Assembly: GCA_003457135.1 (NCBI GenBank) | Contig: DMSQ01000052.1 | Location: forward strand, 20,136 to 26,602 | Source: Prolixibacteraceae bacterium | GTDB lineage: Bacteria; Bacteroidota; Bacteroidia; Bacteroidales; Prolixibacteraceae | Direction: 5' to 3' | Length of the DNA: 6,467 bases | Notes under the pieces: model-generated | What the model saw: only the letters and a program-made list of their open reading frames with translations | Told to the model about the DNA's origin: nothing | Databases searched by the model: none | Translations under genes and position numbers: made by a program | Shown here: piece after piece, positions 1 through 4,898 of the stretch | Numbering within the stretch: position 1 is the first letter of the stretch | Layout: every line of letters starts with the position of its first letter

Positions 1-101
1 ACAACATCAACAATCGAGAAATACCATTTCTCCTGTTCGCTGTCCCACAACGAGCGAACCTGTTTTTGTTCAAATAACTGAATGGCTGATTCTTTGGTCA
101 T
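1..101 (-). CDS. Bro-N domain protein, N-terminal part (runs off left edge)
   Basis: An ATG at 101-99 opens a frame that stays open to the window edge, giving 33 residues (MTKESAIQLFEQKQ... ending WYFSIVDV). The pattern LFE-x-KQ-x-R-x-x-W-(x)n-EKWYFSIVDV matches the start of Bro-N domains, the DNA-binding module of phage antirepressors and of DinD-like proteins. It is a paralogue of the truncated Bro-N gene just upstream: by eye 17 of 28 aligned residues are identical. The rest of the protein lies outside the window, so whether this copy is intact cannot be judged. Gene-level function (antirepressor or DNA-damage-related protein) is inferred from the family only. No clear ribosome binding site precedes the ATG, as is usual in Bacteroidota. 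Confidence 0.72.
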   Translation of the reverse strand, partial: MTKESAIQLFEQKQVRSLWDSEQEKWYFSIVDV

Positions 102-165
102 ATTTTGGGAAGTTAATTTTTGTTTGAATAATTTATTCCATTCGTTGTTTACCTCAGGAAGTCTC

Positions 166-363
166 TCAAAGGGTGGGTACAAATTGTACCCATCCTTTGG
201 CAAGTTCTTTATCACGTTGTCGCATCCGTTTAACGTATTGCTTTGGATCGTTGCTATCGGTTAGAACCAAAACAACATCTTCTATAACGAAATACCATTT
301 TTGGTCAGCTTGATTCCAAACCGACCGTATTTGCTTGCTTTCGAAAAGTTTAATATTGCTCAT
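166..363 (-). CDS. Truncated Bro-N domain protein (likely gene remnant)
   Basis: This 65-residue frame begins MSNIKLFESKQIRSVW and carries the Bro-N core: LFE-x-KQ-x-R-x-x-W, then KWYFVIEDVVLVLTDS, then the D-P-x-x-Y-x-x-x-M-x-x-RD stretch and a W-x-Q-F-V-P-T-L end. The frame extends upstream to an ATG at 432, but the added 23 residues (MPKILNKPRF...) do not resemble the family, so the ATG at 363-361 is preferred. Full-length Bro-N proteins of this type are usually a few hundred residues. Here the frame stops just after the point where the domain should continue, and a second Bro-N gene starts only 64 bp later. I infer that the 3' part was lost, perhaps by deletion between tandem copies. A short functional protein cannot be excluded. 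Confidence 0.6.
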   Translation of the reverse strand: MSNIKLFESKQIRSVWNQADQKWYFVIEDVVLVLTDSNDPKQYVKRMRQRDKELAKGWVQFVPTL

Positions 364-432
364 GATTCGATTATTAATTGCCAGTTTAAAGGTTTTACAA
401 CCGAAGCGTGGCTTGTTTAGAATTTTGGGCAT

Positions 433-554
433 ATGAGTAGTGGCAGTTTCCTAAGCGAGTCATTATCAACCAAGGCAAAAACTTCAATATAAGTACTACC
501 CTAGGCAACCCACAAACCCCGCTATTACTTATATGTCGTGTCGTGTACTGGCTT
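433..554. other. Intergenic gap holding one inverted repeat
   Basis: I see no gene here if the Bro-N start at 363 is used. Between the nuclease-like gene and the Bro-N remnant lies a short non-coding stretch with a GC-richer core (around 499-523) set in AT-rich flanks. It contains the inverted repeat listed separately. Confidence 0.4.
487..534. repeat. 9-bp inverted repeat with 30-nt spacer
   Basis: ATATAAGTA at 487-495 is the exact reverse complement of TACTTATAT at 526-534. The arms are AT-rich and the 30-base spacer is large, so this is a weak hairpin at best. There is no adjacent T-run of the kind expected for an intrinsic terminator. It sits 20 bp downstream of the stop of the nuclease-like gene. 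It could be a decayed element end or a recombination site, or simply chance. Confidence 0.4.
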
Positions 555-1343
555 TTATTTAATTCTTATAATATCATCATCAAAATCAGTCTTTAAATAA
601 ACTCTATCAAATTCTGAGCATGTCTCATATTTCTCTTTATCATTTAAACGAAAGGACACAGAATTAAGTGAACCAATTAAAAGTACTAGCCATATTTCCG
701 ACAATTCCAATTTGCTTTTTTTATATTCTTTAATTTTCTGTTCTTTTTTTTGTATCTCCTCTTTTAACCTTTCCCGAGTCAAATATTTTGATTCCCAATT
801 TTTTTCTGAATAATTAAAAGTAATTTGAGAATGTCTTGTTGTCCTTATCTTGGTTATAAAATCGGGTAAAACAATACTTCCATTTGATTGATGAGCATAA
901 ACCAAGTCCGCAATTTCTTTGGCTAAATCCGCTTTTTCATTTTTTCTGTAATCTAATTTGTCATTCTTAATGGAAATTGTGGCAAGTACATTAGCATTTG
1001 GGTATTTTATGCTATAAATTTTTTTAGCAAAATCTAATAGAGAAACTATTTTTAGATATTTAGAAGCATCTTTAGTCAATATGCGAGTGTGTTCAAGTCC
1101 GATTAATGTAGCATTATATTTAATTATAAAATCGGGGGCAGGGGGCTTTGGTTTATCAATAATCTGAATGCCGGAATCAATTCTATATACAAATTTTCCA
1201 ATTTGACATACTTCTAATATCTCCTTTTTTTCAAGGTCATATTTTTCTAAAATTGGATTTATAATTTTCCCTAACTCGATCTTCTCAATTTTTGATTCAG
1301 AGATGAGCTTTTTTAAATCCTCTATGTTAATCCCGAACTTCAT
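555..1343 (-). CDS. Orphan PD-(D/E)XK nuclease-like hypothetical protein
   Basis: I do not recognise a named family for this 262-residue protein. Visible features: an acidic/basic N-terminal helical region (1-45); a PDFII motif with Asp71, followed about 13 residues later by IGLEHTR (Glu84), which resembles the PD...ExK-type spacing of restriction-endonuclease-fold enzymes with the lysine replaced by Thr; a charged, probably coiled stretch (about 188-213, ERLKEEIQKKEQKIKEYKK); and a hydrophobic strand SEIWLVLLIGS (215-225) near a C-terminal FDRVYLKTDFD. This order (PDF/E-x-T, later K-rich helix, then WLLI-type strand and FDR-(I/V)-(Y/F)-L) is seen in solitary predicted nucleases of Bacteroidota. 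There is no methyltransferase or other partner in the window. The gene is clearly AT-richer than the core genes, suggesting transfer. The ATG follows an A-rich leader (AAAAAATG). A nuclease role is inference. Confidence 0.6.
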   Translation of the reverse strand: MKFGINIEDLKKLISESKIEKIELGKIINPILEKYDLEKKEILEVCQIGKFVYRIDSGIQIIDKPKPPAPDFIIKYNATLIGLEHTRILTKDASKYLKIVSLLDFAKKIYSIKYPNANVLATISIKNDKLDYRKNEKADLAKEIADLVYAHQSNGSIVLPDFITKIRTTRHSQITFNYSEKNWESKYLTRERLKEEIQKKEQKIKEYKKSKLELSEIWLVLLIGSLNSVSFRLNDKEKYETCSEFDRVYLKTDFDDDIIRIK

Positions 1344-1528
1344 TTTTTAAGCTTCTGCATAACATCTGTTTCCCGCCATTTGGCAGATATTTCTGATTCT
1401 TCAGACTTATTAAAAATTTATAATCCTGGCAAAACTGATTACCAAATTTAACCTATTCACCTCAGGAATCAAAGCCGCTTTACAAGAAGTTACAAACATT
1501 AATTGCAACCCAAAACCCTGAAAATGAA
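1344..1528. other. Non-coding stretch upstream of nuclease-like gene
   Basis: No supported gene lies here. Immediately upstream of the nuclease-like ATG, on the minus strand, is a short segment (about 1356-1393) with imperfect dyad symmetry (ATCTG...CAGAT and TCTGC...GCAGA) followed by GTTATGC and a 16-base leader before the ATG. The remainder is AT-rich; on the plus strand it contains a start-less open stretch (1414-1521), described under findings. Confidence 0.35.
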
Positions 1529-1560
1529 AAAGTCCGAAGCGATTACCCACCCCGGACTTT
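1529..1560 (-). terminator. Hairpin terminator, best in minus direction
   Basis: AAAGTCCG (1529-1536) pairs perfectly with CGGACTTT (1553-1560) around a 16-base loop. On the minus strand the stem ends in CGGACTTTTTC, giving a five-T run as in intrinsic terminators. On the plus strand it is followed by GTGTTTTATTTTA, so weaker plus-direction termination is possible. It lies downstream of the second ettA tail copy, so it would end transcripts coming from ettA and the nucleotidyltransferase gene. Confidence 0.6.
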
Positions 1561-1576
1561 GTGTTTTATTTTATCA

Positions 1577-1609
1577 ACTGACGGGGTGACTTCGAGTCAC
1601 CCCGTCAGT
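1577..1609. repeat. Perfect 15-bp palindromic hairpin
   Basis: The arms 1577-1591 and 1595-1609 are exact reverse complements, separated by only three bases (TCG), with a GC-rich core (ACGGGGTGA). It begins six bases beyond the stop of the displaced ettA tail, read on the minus strand. Neither strand has a good T-run right after the stem, so on its own it is not a classic terminator. It may stabilise the 3' end of the transcript, working with the next hairpin, or be one copy of a dispersed palindromic (REP-like) family. That needs whole-genome sequence to decide. Confidence 0.7.
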
Positions 1610-1614
1610 AAAAA

Positions 1615-1668
1615 CTATACCAGCTTTTTGTATTTCACACGCTGTGGGCCAACATCGCCCATATGCAT
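1615..1668 (-). pseudogene. Displaced second copy of the ettA 3' end
   Basis: Read on the minus strand, 1662-1618 encodes MGDVGPQRVKYKKLV followed by TAG (1617-1615). The same 15 residues occur as 546-560 of the EttA encoded at 2043-3731 (bases 2096-2052). By direct count 37 of 45 bases match, and all eight differences are synonymous, so this segment was under protein-coding selection until recently or came from a related ettA allele. Homology stops abruptly at the ATG. The codons before it (ATG CAT) and the TAA of the nucleotidyltransferase gene (1671-1669) are in the same frame and directly adjacent. As it stands it is a 17-codon fragment with no likely function. It reads as the original or donor end of ettA, cut off from the gene body by the intervening DNA. 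Confidence 0.8.
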
Positions 1669-1980
1669 TTATTTTATTTCAATACCCGTAGTCTGGATTT
1701 CGTAGGCAAAAGGATTCTGTATATTAAAATCGCCCTCCCAAATCGGATGTGGTTCTATTCTTAAATCAATGGTTCTTCTCAGCCGCATCAATTGCATCTG
1801 AACGGAAAAGAAGTCGTCCATCTTACCAATCACAATAGCAATATCAATATCAATATCACTGTCTTTATGCTCATTCCCTTTGGCATAAGAACCAAACAAA
1901 AAAGCTTTCTTTAACTCCATATTCTCGGGAATCCTCTGAATATATAGCTTTACTGTATCTATAATTGATTGATCAACCAT
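1669..1980 (-). CDS. MNT-type nucleotidyltransferase (probable antitoxin of a HEPN/MNT pair)
   Basis: This 103-residue protein is a minimal nucleotidyltransferase of the NTP_transf_2 superfamily. The glycine-serine motif is at FLFGSYAKG (Gly30-Ser31) and the metal-binding aspartates follow at SDIDIDI (Asp42, Asp44, with an extra Asp46). A third carboxylate candidate is Asp72 in IDLRIEPHP. The C-terminal NPFAYEIQTTGIEI is typical of the family. In known HEPN/MNT toxin-antitoxin pairs the MNT enzyme transfers AMP to the HEPN RNase toxin and so blocks it. Here no intact HEPN gene is adjacent. A 27-codon open frame that overlaps its start by 22 bases may be the tail of the lost partner. The active-site region contains a threefold AATATC repeat that adds an Asp-Ile pair. 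It is probably co-transcribed with ettA, 62 bp upstream. Confidence 0.82.
   Translation of the reverse strand: MVDQSIIDTVKLYIQRIPENMELKKAFLFGSYAKGNEHKDSDIDIDIAIVIGKMDDFFSVQMQLMRLRRTIDLRIEPHPIWEGDFNIQNPFAYEIQTTGIEIK
1840..1857. repeat. Threefold 6-bp tandem repeat in the nucleotidyltransferase active site
   Basis: AATATC is repeated three times (GATATT on the coding strand) and is preceded by AATAGC, a near fourth copy. It encodes the DIDIDI segment that carries the catalytic aspartates, one repeat unit more than the usual SD-x-D pattern needs. Confidence 0.75.
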
Positions 1981-2042
1981 TGTCTTAGCGTTTCAATTTT
2001 AGAAATCCATTCGTTAGAAAAGTCAACTGTGCAAAGTTTCTT
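1959..2042 (-). pseudogene. Possible C-terminal remnant of a HEPN-like partner gene
   Basis: Directly after the ettA stop codon, and in the same frame as ettA, 27 sense codons run to a TAG at 1961-1959 and overlap the nucleotidyltransferase start by 22 bases. The peptide (ending FSNEWISKIETLRQWLINQL) looks like an amphipathic C-terminal helix. HEPN partners of MNT enzymes are often encoded just upstream with such an overlap. There is no start codon of its own, so it would be only the tail of a gene whose front was replaced by the ettA end. The assignment to HEPN is inference from position, since the fragment is too short for a family call; a chance open stretch is possible. Confidence 0.35.
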
Positions 2043-3731
2043 CTATTCTTTCACCAATTTTTTATATTTCACTCGTTGTGGACCGACATCGCCCATTCGT
2101 TTTTTGCGGTTTTCTTCATAATCGGTGAATCCGCCTTCGAAGAACACCACTTTCGAATCGCCTTCGAAGGCCAGAATATGCGTGGCAATGCGGTCGAGGA
2201 ACCAGCGGTCGTGCGAAATAACCACAGCACAACCGGCAAAGTTGTCCAAACCTTCTTCCAGTGCACGTAGGGTATTGATGTCAATGTCGTTGGTAGGCTC
2301 ATCAAGTAACAATACGTTTCCTTCTTCTTTCAAGGCCAAGGCCAAATGAAGGCGGTTCTTTTCCCCACCCGAAAGGTATCCGCATTTCTTTTCCTGATCG
2401 GCGCCTCCAAAGTTAAACCGGGAAACATAGGCACGGGCATTCAACTGTTTACCACCCACTGAAATCAGGTCGCTTCCACCGGTAATTACCTGAAATACCG
2501 TTTTCTCAGGGTCAATAGTCTTGTGAGTTTGGTCAACGTAGGCAATTTTTACGGTTTCGCCCACTTCGAAAGTCCCTTTATTTGCTTGTTCCAGTCCCAT
2601 GATCAGTTTAAACAAGGTTGTTTTCCCAGCGCCATTTGGGCCAATAACTCCCACAATTCCGTTTGGAGGCAACACAAAATTCAGGTCTTCGAACAAAAGG
2701 CGGTCGCCGTAACCTTTGGCAACATCGGTAGCAGAAATAACCCGCTCACCCAGACGTGGGCCGTTCGGAATAAATATTTCGAGCTTTTCTTCCTTCGTTT
2801 TCACATCTTCATTAACCATACGGTCGTAGGCGCCCATACGGGCTTTCGATTTGGCCTGACGGGCTTTGGGCGCCATTCTTATCCACTCCAACTCTCGTTC
2901 AAGCGATTTTCGACGCTTGGATGCAACCTTTTCTTCCTGTTCCATGCGTTTCGATTTCTGATCGAGCCAGGATGTGTAATTTCCTTTCCACGGAATACCT
3001 TCGCCACGATCGAGTTCCAGTATCCAGCCAGCAACATTATCAAGGAAATAGCGGTCGTGGGTGATGCAGATTACAGTTCCTTTGTATTGCTGAAGATGCA
3101 TTTCGAGCCATTGAATTGATTCGGCATCCAAATGGTTGGTGGGCTCATCAAGCAGCAAAACATCTGGTTCTTTGAGCAACAATCTGCATAAAGCAACCCT
3201 GCGGCGTTCACCTCCTGAAAGCTCTGCAACAAGCTGTTCGTCGGGCGGACACTGTAAAGCGTCCATCGCGCGTTCAAGTTTGGCGTCGAGGTTCCAGGCA
3301 TCAAAGTGATCAATTTTATCCTGAAGGACGGCCTGTTCAGCGATCATTTTATCCATGACATCAGGATTTTCGTAAACTTCAGGATCGCCAAATTTCAGGT
3401 TGATATCTTCGTAGGCTTTCAGGACATCTACAATTTCCTGAGCCCCTTCCTGAACAATTTCTTTTACAGTCTTAGTTTCATCTAATTTTGGATCTTGTTC
3501 AAGATAACCAACCGTATAACCGGGTGCAAAAACCAATTCGCCCTGAAACGACCCTTCGAGTCCGGCAATGATTTTGAGCAGTGTAGATTTTCCCGATCCG
3601 TTCAATCCGATAATGCCAATTTTAGCGCCCAGAAAAAAAGATAGGGATATATCTTTCAGGACTTGCTTTTGTGGTGGATAGGTTTTACTTACCCGATACA
3701 TTGAGAAAATAATCTTTTTATCGTCGGCCAT
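2043..3731 (-). CDS. ettA: Energy-dependent translational throttle protein EttA (ABC-F ATPase)
   Basis: This 562-residue soluble ABC-F protein has two ATPase domains and no membrane segments. Domain 1: Walker A GLNGSGKST (42-50), an arm insertion (about 85-140), signature LSGGE (171-175), Walker B LLLDEP with Glu196, and His225 switch. A charged linker (about 240-325, with ELEWIRMAPKARQ) interacts with tRNA in known members. Domain 2: Walker A GPNGAGKTT (364-372), signature LSGGE (453-457), Walker B with Glu478, and His508. End-to-end similarity to E. coli EttA (555 residues), including RRRVALCRLLL, HDRYFLDNVAGWILELDRGEGIPW and RWFLDRIATHIL, makes the orthologue call firm. EttA binds the ribosomal E site and gates the first steps of elongation according to ATP/ADP level. 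All catalytic residues are present. Its last 15 codons before the final KE are duplicated at 1618-1662. Confidence 0.95.
   Translation of the reverse strand: MADDKKIIFSMYRVSKTYPPQKQVLKDISLSFFLGAKIGIIGLNGSGKSTLLKIIAGLEGSFQGELVFAPGYTVGYLEQDPKLDETKTVKEIVQEGAQEIVDVLKAYEDINLKFGDPEVYENPDVMDKMIAEQAVLQDKIDHFDAWNLDAKLERAMDALQCPPDEQLVAELSGGERRRVALCRLLLKEPDVLLLDEPTNHLDAESIQWLEMHLQQYKGTVICITHDRYFLDNVAGWILELDRGEGIPWKGNYTSWLDQKSKRMEQEEKVASKRRKSLERELEWIRMAPKARQAKSKARMGAYDRMVNEDVKTKEEKLEIFIPNGPRLGERVISATDVAKGYGDRLLFEDLNFVLPPNGIVGVIGPNGAGKTTLFKLIMGLEQANKGTFEVGETVKIAYVDQTHKTIDPEKTVFQVITGGSDLISVGGKQLNARAYVSRFNFGGADQEKKCGYLSGGEKNRLHLALALKEEGNVLLLDEPTNDIDINTLRALEEGLDNFAGCAVVISHDRWFLDRIATHILAFEGDSKVVFFEGGFTDYEENRKKRMGDVGPQRVKYKKLVKE
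2052..2096 (-). repeat. Direct repeat, copy inside the ettA 3' end
   Basis: These 45 bases encode residues 546-560 of EttA and match 1618-1662 at 37 of 45 positions in the same orientation. The start-to-start spacing of the two copies is 434 bp. The segment between them holds the nucleotidyltransferase gene and its possible partner remnant. Confidence 0.8.
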
Positions 3732-3758
3732 ATTTATAGTTTTTTGGGTTTTTTATTT

Positions 3759-3785
3759 CAAACGTATGTTATCAGTTATCCAAAA
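3759..3785 (-). promoter_or_regulatory. Probable ettA promoter (Bacteroidota type)
   Basis: On the minus strand TACGTTTG (3766-3759) is an exact match to the Bacteroidota -7 consensus TAnnTTTG, 27 bases upstream of the ettA ATG. A TTTTG (3785-3781) lies upstream, but the 14-base spacing is shorter than the usual spacing of about 19-21, so the -33 element is uncertain. The predicted 5' leader is only about 20 bases and A/T-rich, with no Shine-Dalgarno sequence. Confidence 0.5.
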
Positions 3786-3832
3786 CAGGATTTGAGTTAT
3801 CAAAAATAGTGCTTTTTAAGTTTTTAATTCAT

Positions 3833-3840
3833 TACTTTTA
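3833..3840 (+). promoter_or_regulatory. Weak candidate -7 box for the receiver gene
   Basis: TACTTTTA matches TAnnTTT of the Bacteroidota -7 box but lacks the final G, and only T-runs, not a clear TTTG, lie at the -33 distance. Its position, 33 bases before the GTG start, would suit the receiver gene. Confidence 0.25.
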
Positions 3841-3873
3841 GCTTAAGAAATTGTCTCTTCCAAAAAAAGCTTT

Positions 3874-4257
3874 GTGAAATTATTAATCGTTGATGATAAT
3901 CCGATCAATCAGAAATTTCTAAGTTACTCTTTAAGAAAGGACTTTGAAATTGTGACCGCTTTAAACGGACTGGAAGCTATTAATATTCTTAACAATCAGG
4001 ATTTTGACCTTGTTTTGATGGATCTTTCGATGCCCGTTATGGATGGGGCTGAGGCTACACGAAGAATCAGGCAATCCCTTCTTTTCAGAAACAGACATAT
4101 TCCGATCATCTTTGTAACAACCAACGATTTTGAACACGAACGTATCAGGTGTATGGAAAACGGCGCTGATGATTATTTGATCAAACCCATTAATATTGAA
4201 AAGCTGCGAACCAGCATCAACTTTCACCTCAAACAAAAGCTGGATTTAACGTACTAA
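3874..4257 (+). CDS. Stand-alone response regulator receiver domain protein
   Basis: This 127-residue protein is a single CheY-like receiver with no output domain. Acidic pocket Asp7-Asp8 (LLIVDDN), phosphoacceptor Asp50 in LVLMDLSMPVMDG, switch Thr82 in IIFVTTN, Tyr101, and conserved Lys104 in DYLIKP. All residues needed for phosphorylation are present. The MPVMDGAEATRRIR stretch resembles receivers of hybrid histidine kinases rather than transcription factors. The start is GTG: an in-frame stop lies at 3844-3846 and no ATG or TTG intervenes in frame. No kinase is encoded nearby, so it is an orphan likely to act by phospho-dependent protein binding or in a phosphorelay (inference). It is divergent from ettA and convergent with rplQ, sharing the terminator at 4322-4353. 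Confidence 0.9.
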   Translation: MKLLIVDDNPINQKFLSYSLRKDFEIVTALNGLEAINILNNQDFDLVLMDLSMPVMDGAEATRRIRQSLLFRNRHIPIIFVTTNDFEHERIRCMENGADDYLIKPINIEKLRTSINFHLKQKLDLTY

Positions 4258-4321
4258 CTGTACACTAAAATTGAACTTAATACCCAATATTTCTTTTTAT
4301 TGCATTTCAAAAAATGGAAAC

Positions 4322-4353
4322 AAAAAAGGCTGATGTAAAATCAGCCTTTTTTT
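4322..4353. terminator. Bidirectional intrinsic terminator between receiver gene and rplQ
   Basis: GGCTGA (4328-4333) pairs with TCAGCC (4341-4346) around a seven-base loop. Six A's precede the stem and seven T's follow it, extending the stem and giving a U-tract on both strands. It lies 64 bp after the receiver stop and 17 bp past the rplQ stop, so it can end both convergent transcripts. Confidence 0.88.
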
Positions 4354-4370
4354 ATACTTCGAATATGATC

Positions 4371-4892
4371 TTATTCTTCAGGTTTAACTTCCGGTTCAGT
4401 TTCAACTTTAGGTGCAACAGGCGCTTTTGCGACCGGAGCTTTTACTGCCGGAACTTTGTCAGCTACCTTTTTCTTTCCGCCACGGCGCGAACGACCTGGT
4501 TTTACCTTGCCTTCTTTAGCGGCCAACATGCTTTCGTTGAAGTCAACCAACTCGATGATGCACATTTCAGCATTATCACCCAAACGGTTTCCTGTCTTCA
4601 GAATCCTTGTATAACCACCCGGGCGATCACCTACTTTTTCTGCCACATCCCGGAATAACATAGCCACTGCGGTTTTGCTTTTCAGGTATTCAAAAACCAC
4701 CCTGCGCGAATGTGTTGCGTCGTCTTTAGCTTTGGTTATCAAAGGCTCAACATATAATCTCAGAGCTTTGGCTTTGGCTAAAGTTGTCGTGATACGTTTG
4801 TGGAAAATCAATGAATTAGCCATATTGGACAACATCGCTTTCCGATGAGAGCTTGTTCTTCCTAAATGGTTGAATTTTTTACTATGTCTCAT
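4371..4892 (-). CDS. rplQ: 50S ribosomal protein L17 with extended C-terminal tail
   Basis: Residues 1-119 form the L17 core: MRHSKKFNHLGRTSSHRKAM at the N-terminus, the LITKAK segment, RDVAEKVGDRPGGYTRILK and NAEMCIIELVDF. L17 is an assembly and structural protein of the large subunit near the peptide exit region. The protein has 173 residues, against 127 in E. coli. The extra 54 (120-173) form a low-complexity tail: first basic (KPGRSRRGGKKK), then Ala/Pro/Val/Lys repeats (KAPVAKAPVAP), then an acidic end (ETEPEVKPEE). Such tails are common in Bacteroidota L17 and are probably disordered. It is last in the rpsD-rpoA-rplQ operon, 6 bp after rpoA. A weak AAGGA overlapping the rpoA stop may help re-initiation. 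Confidence 0.97.
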   Translation of the reverse strand: MRHSKKFNHLGRTSSHRKAMLSNMANSLIFHKRITTTLAKAKALRLYVEPLITKAKDDATHSRRVVFEYLKSKTAVAMLFRDVAEKVGDRPGGYTRILKTGNRLGDNAEMCIIELVDFNESMLAAKEGKVKPGRSRRGGKKKVADKVPAVKAPVAKAPVAPKVETEPEVKPEE

Positions 4893-4898
4893 TTTTAC

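Noticed and set aside
82..264. Plus-strand open frame of 60 codons over the Bro-N region
   Set aside because: It is antisense to two recognisable Bro-N coding segments and its product resembles no family.
1615..1668. The displaced ettA tail as a functional small gene (ATG directly after TAA)
   Set aside because: Its 15 residues match the EttA C-terminus exactly, which is better explained as a relic than as an independent peptide gene.
2069..2349. Other open frames on both strands over the ettA 3' end
   Set aside because: They overlap the conserved second ATPase domain of EttA in other frames and have no family features.
2523..3119. Plus-strand open frame of 198 codons inside ettA
   Set aside because: It lies wholly antisense to strongly conserved EttA sequence; the product is Phe- and His-rich, typical of a reverse-frame shadow.
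3961..4236. Minus-strand open frame of 91 codons opposite the receiver gene
   Set aside because: The plus strand encodes a complete receiver with all conserved residues, so this is its shadow.
4314..4658. Plus-strand open frame starting inside the terminator
   Set aside because: It begins in the hairpin and runs antisense to rplQ; the product is Phe-rich without recognisable features.
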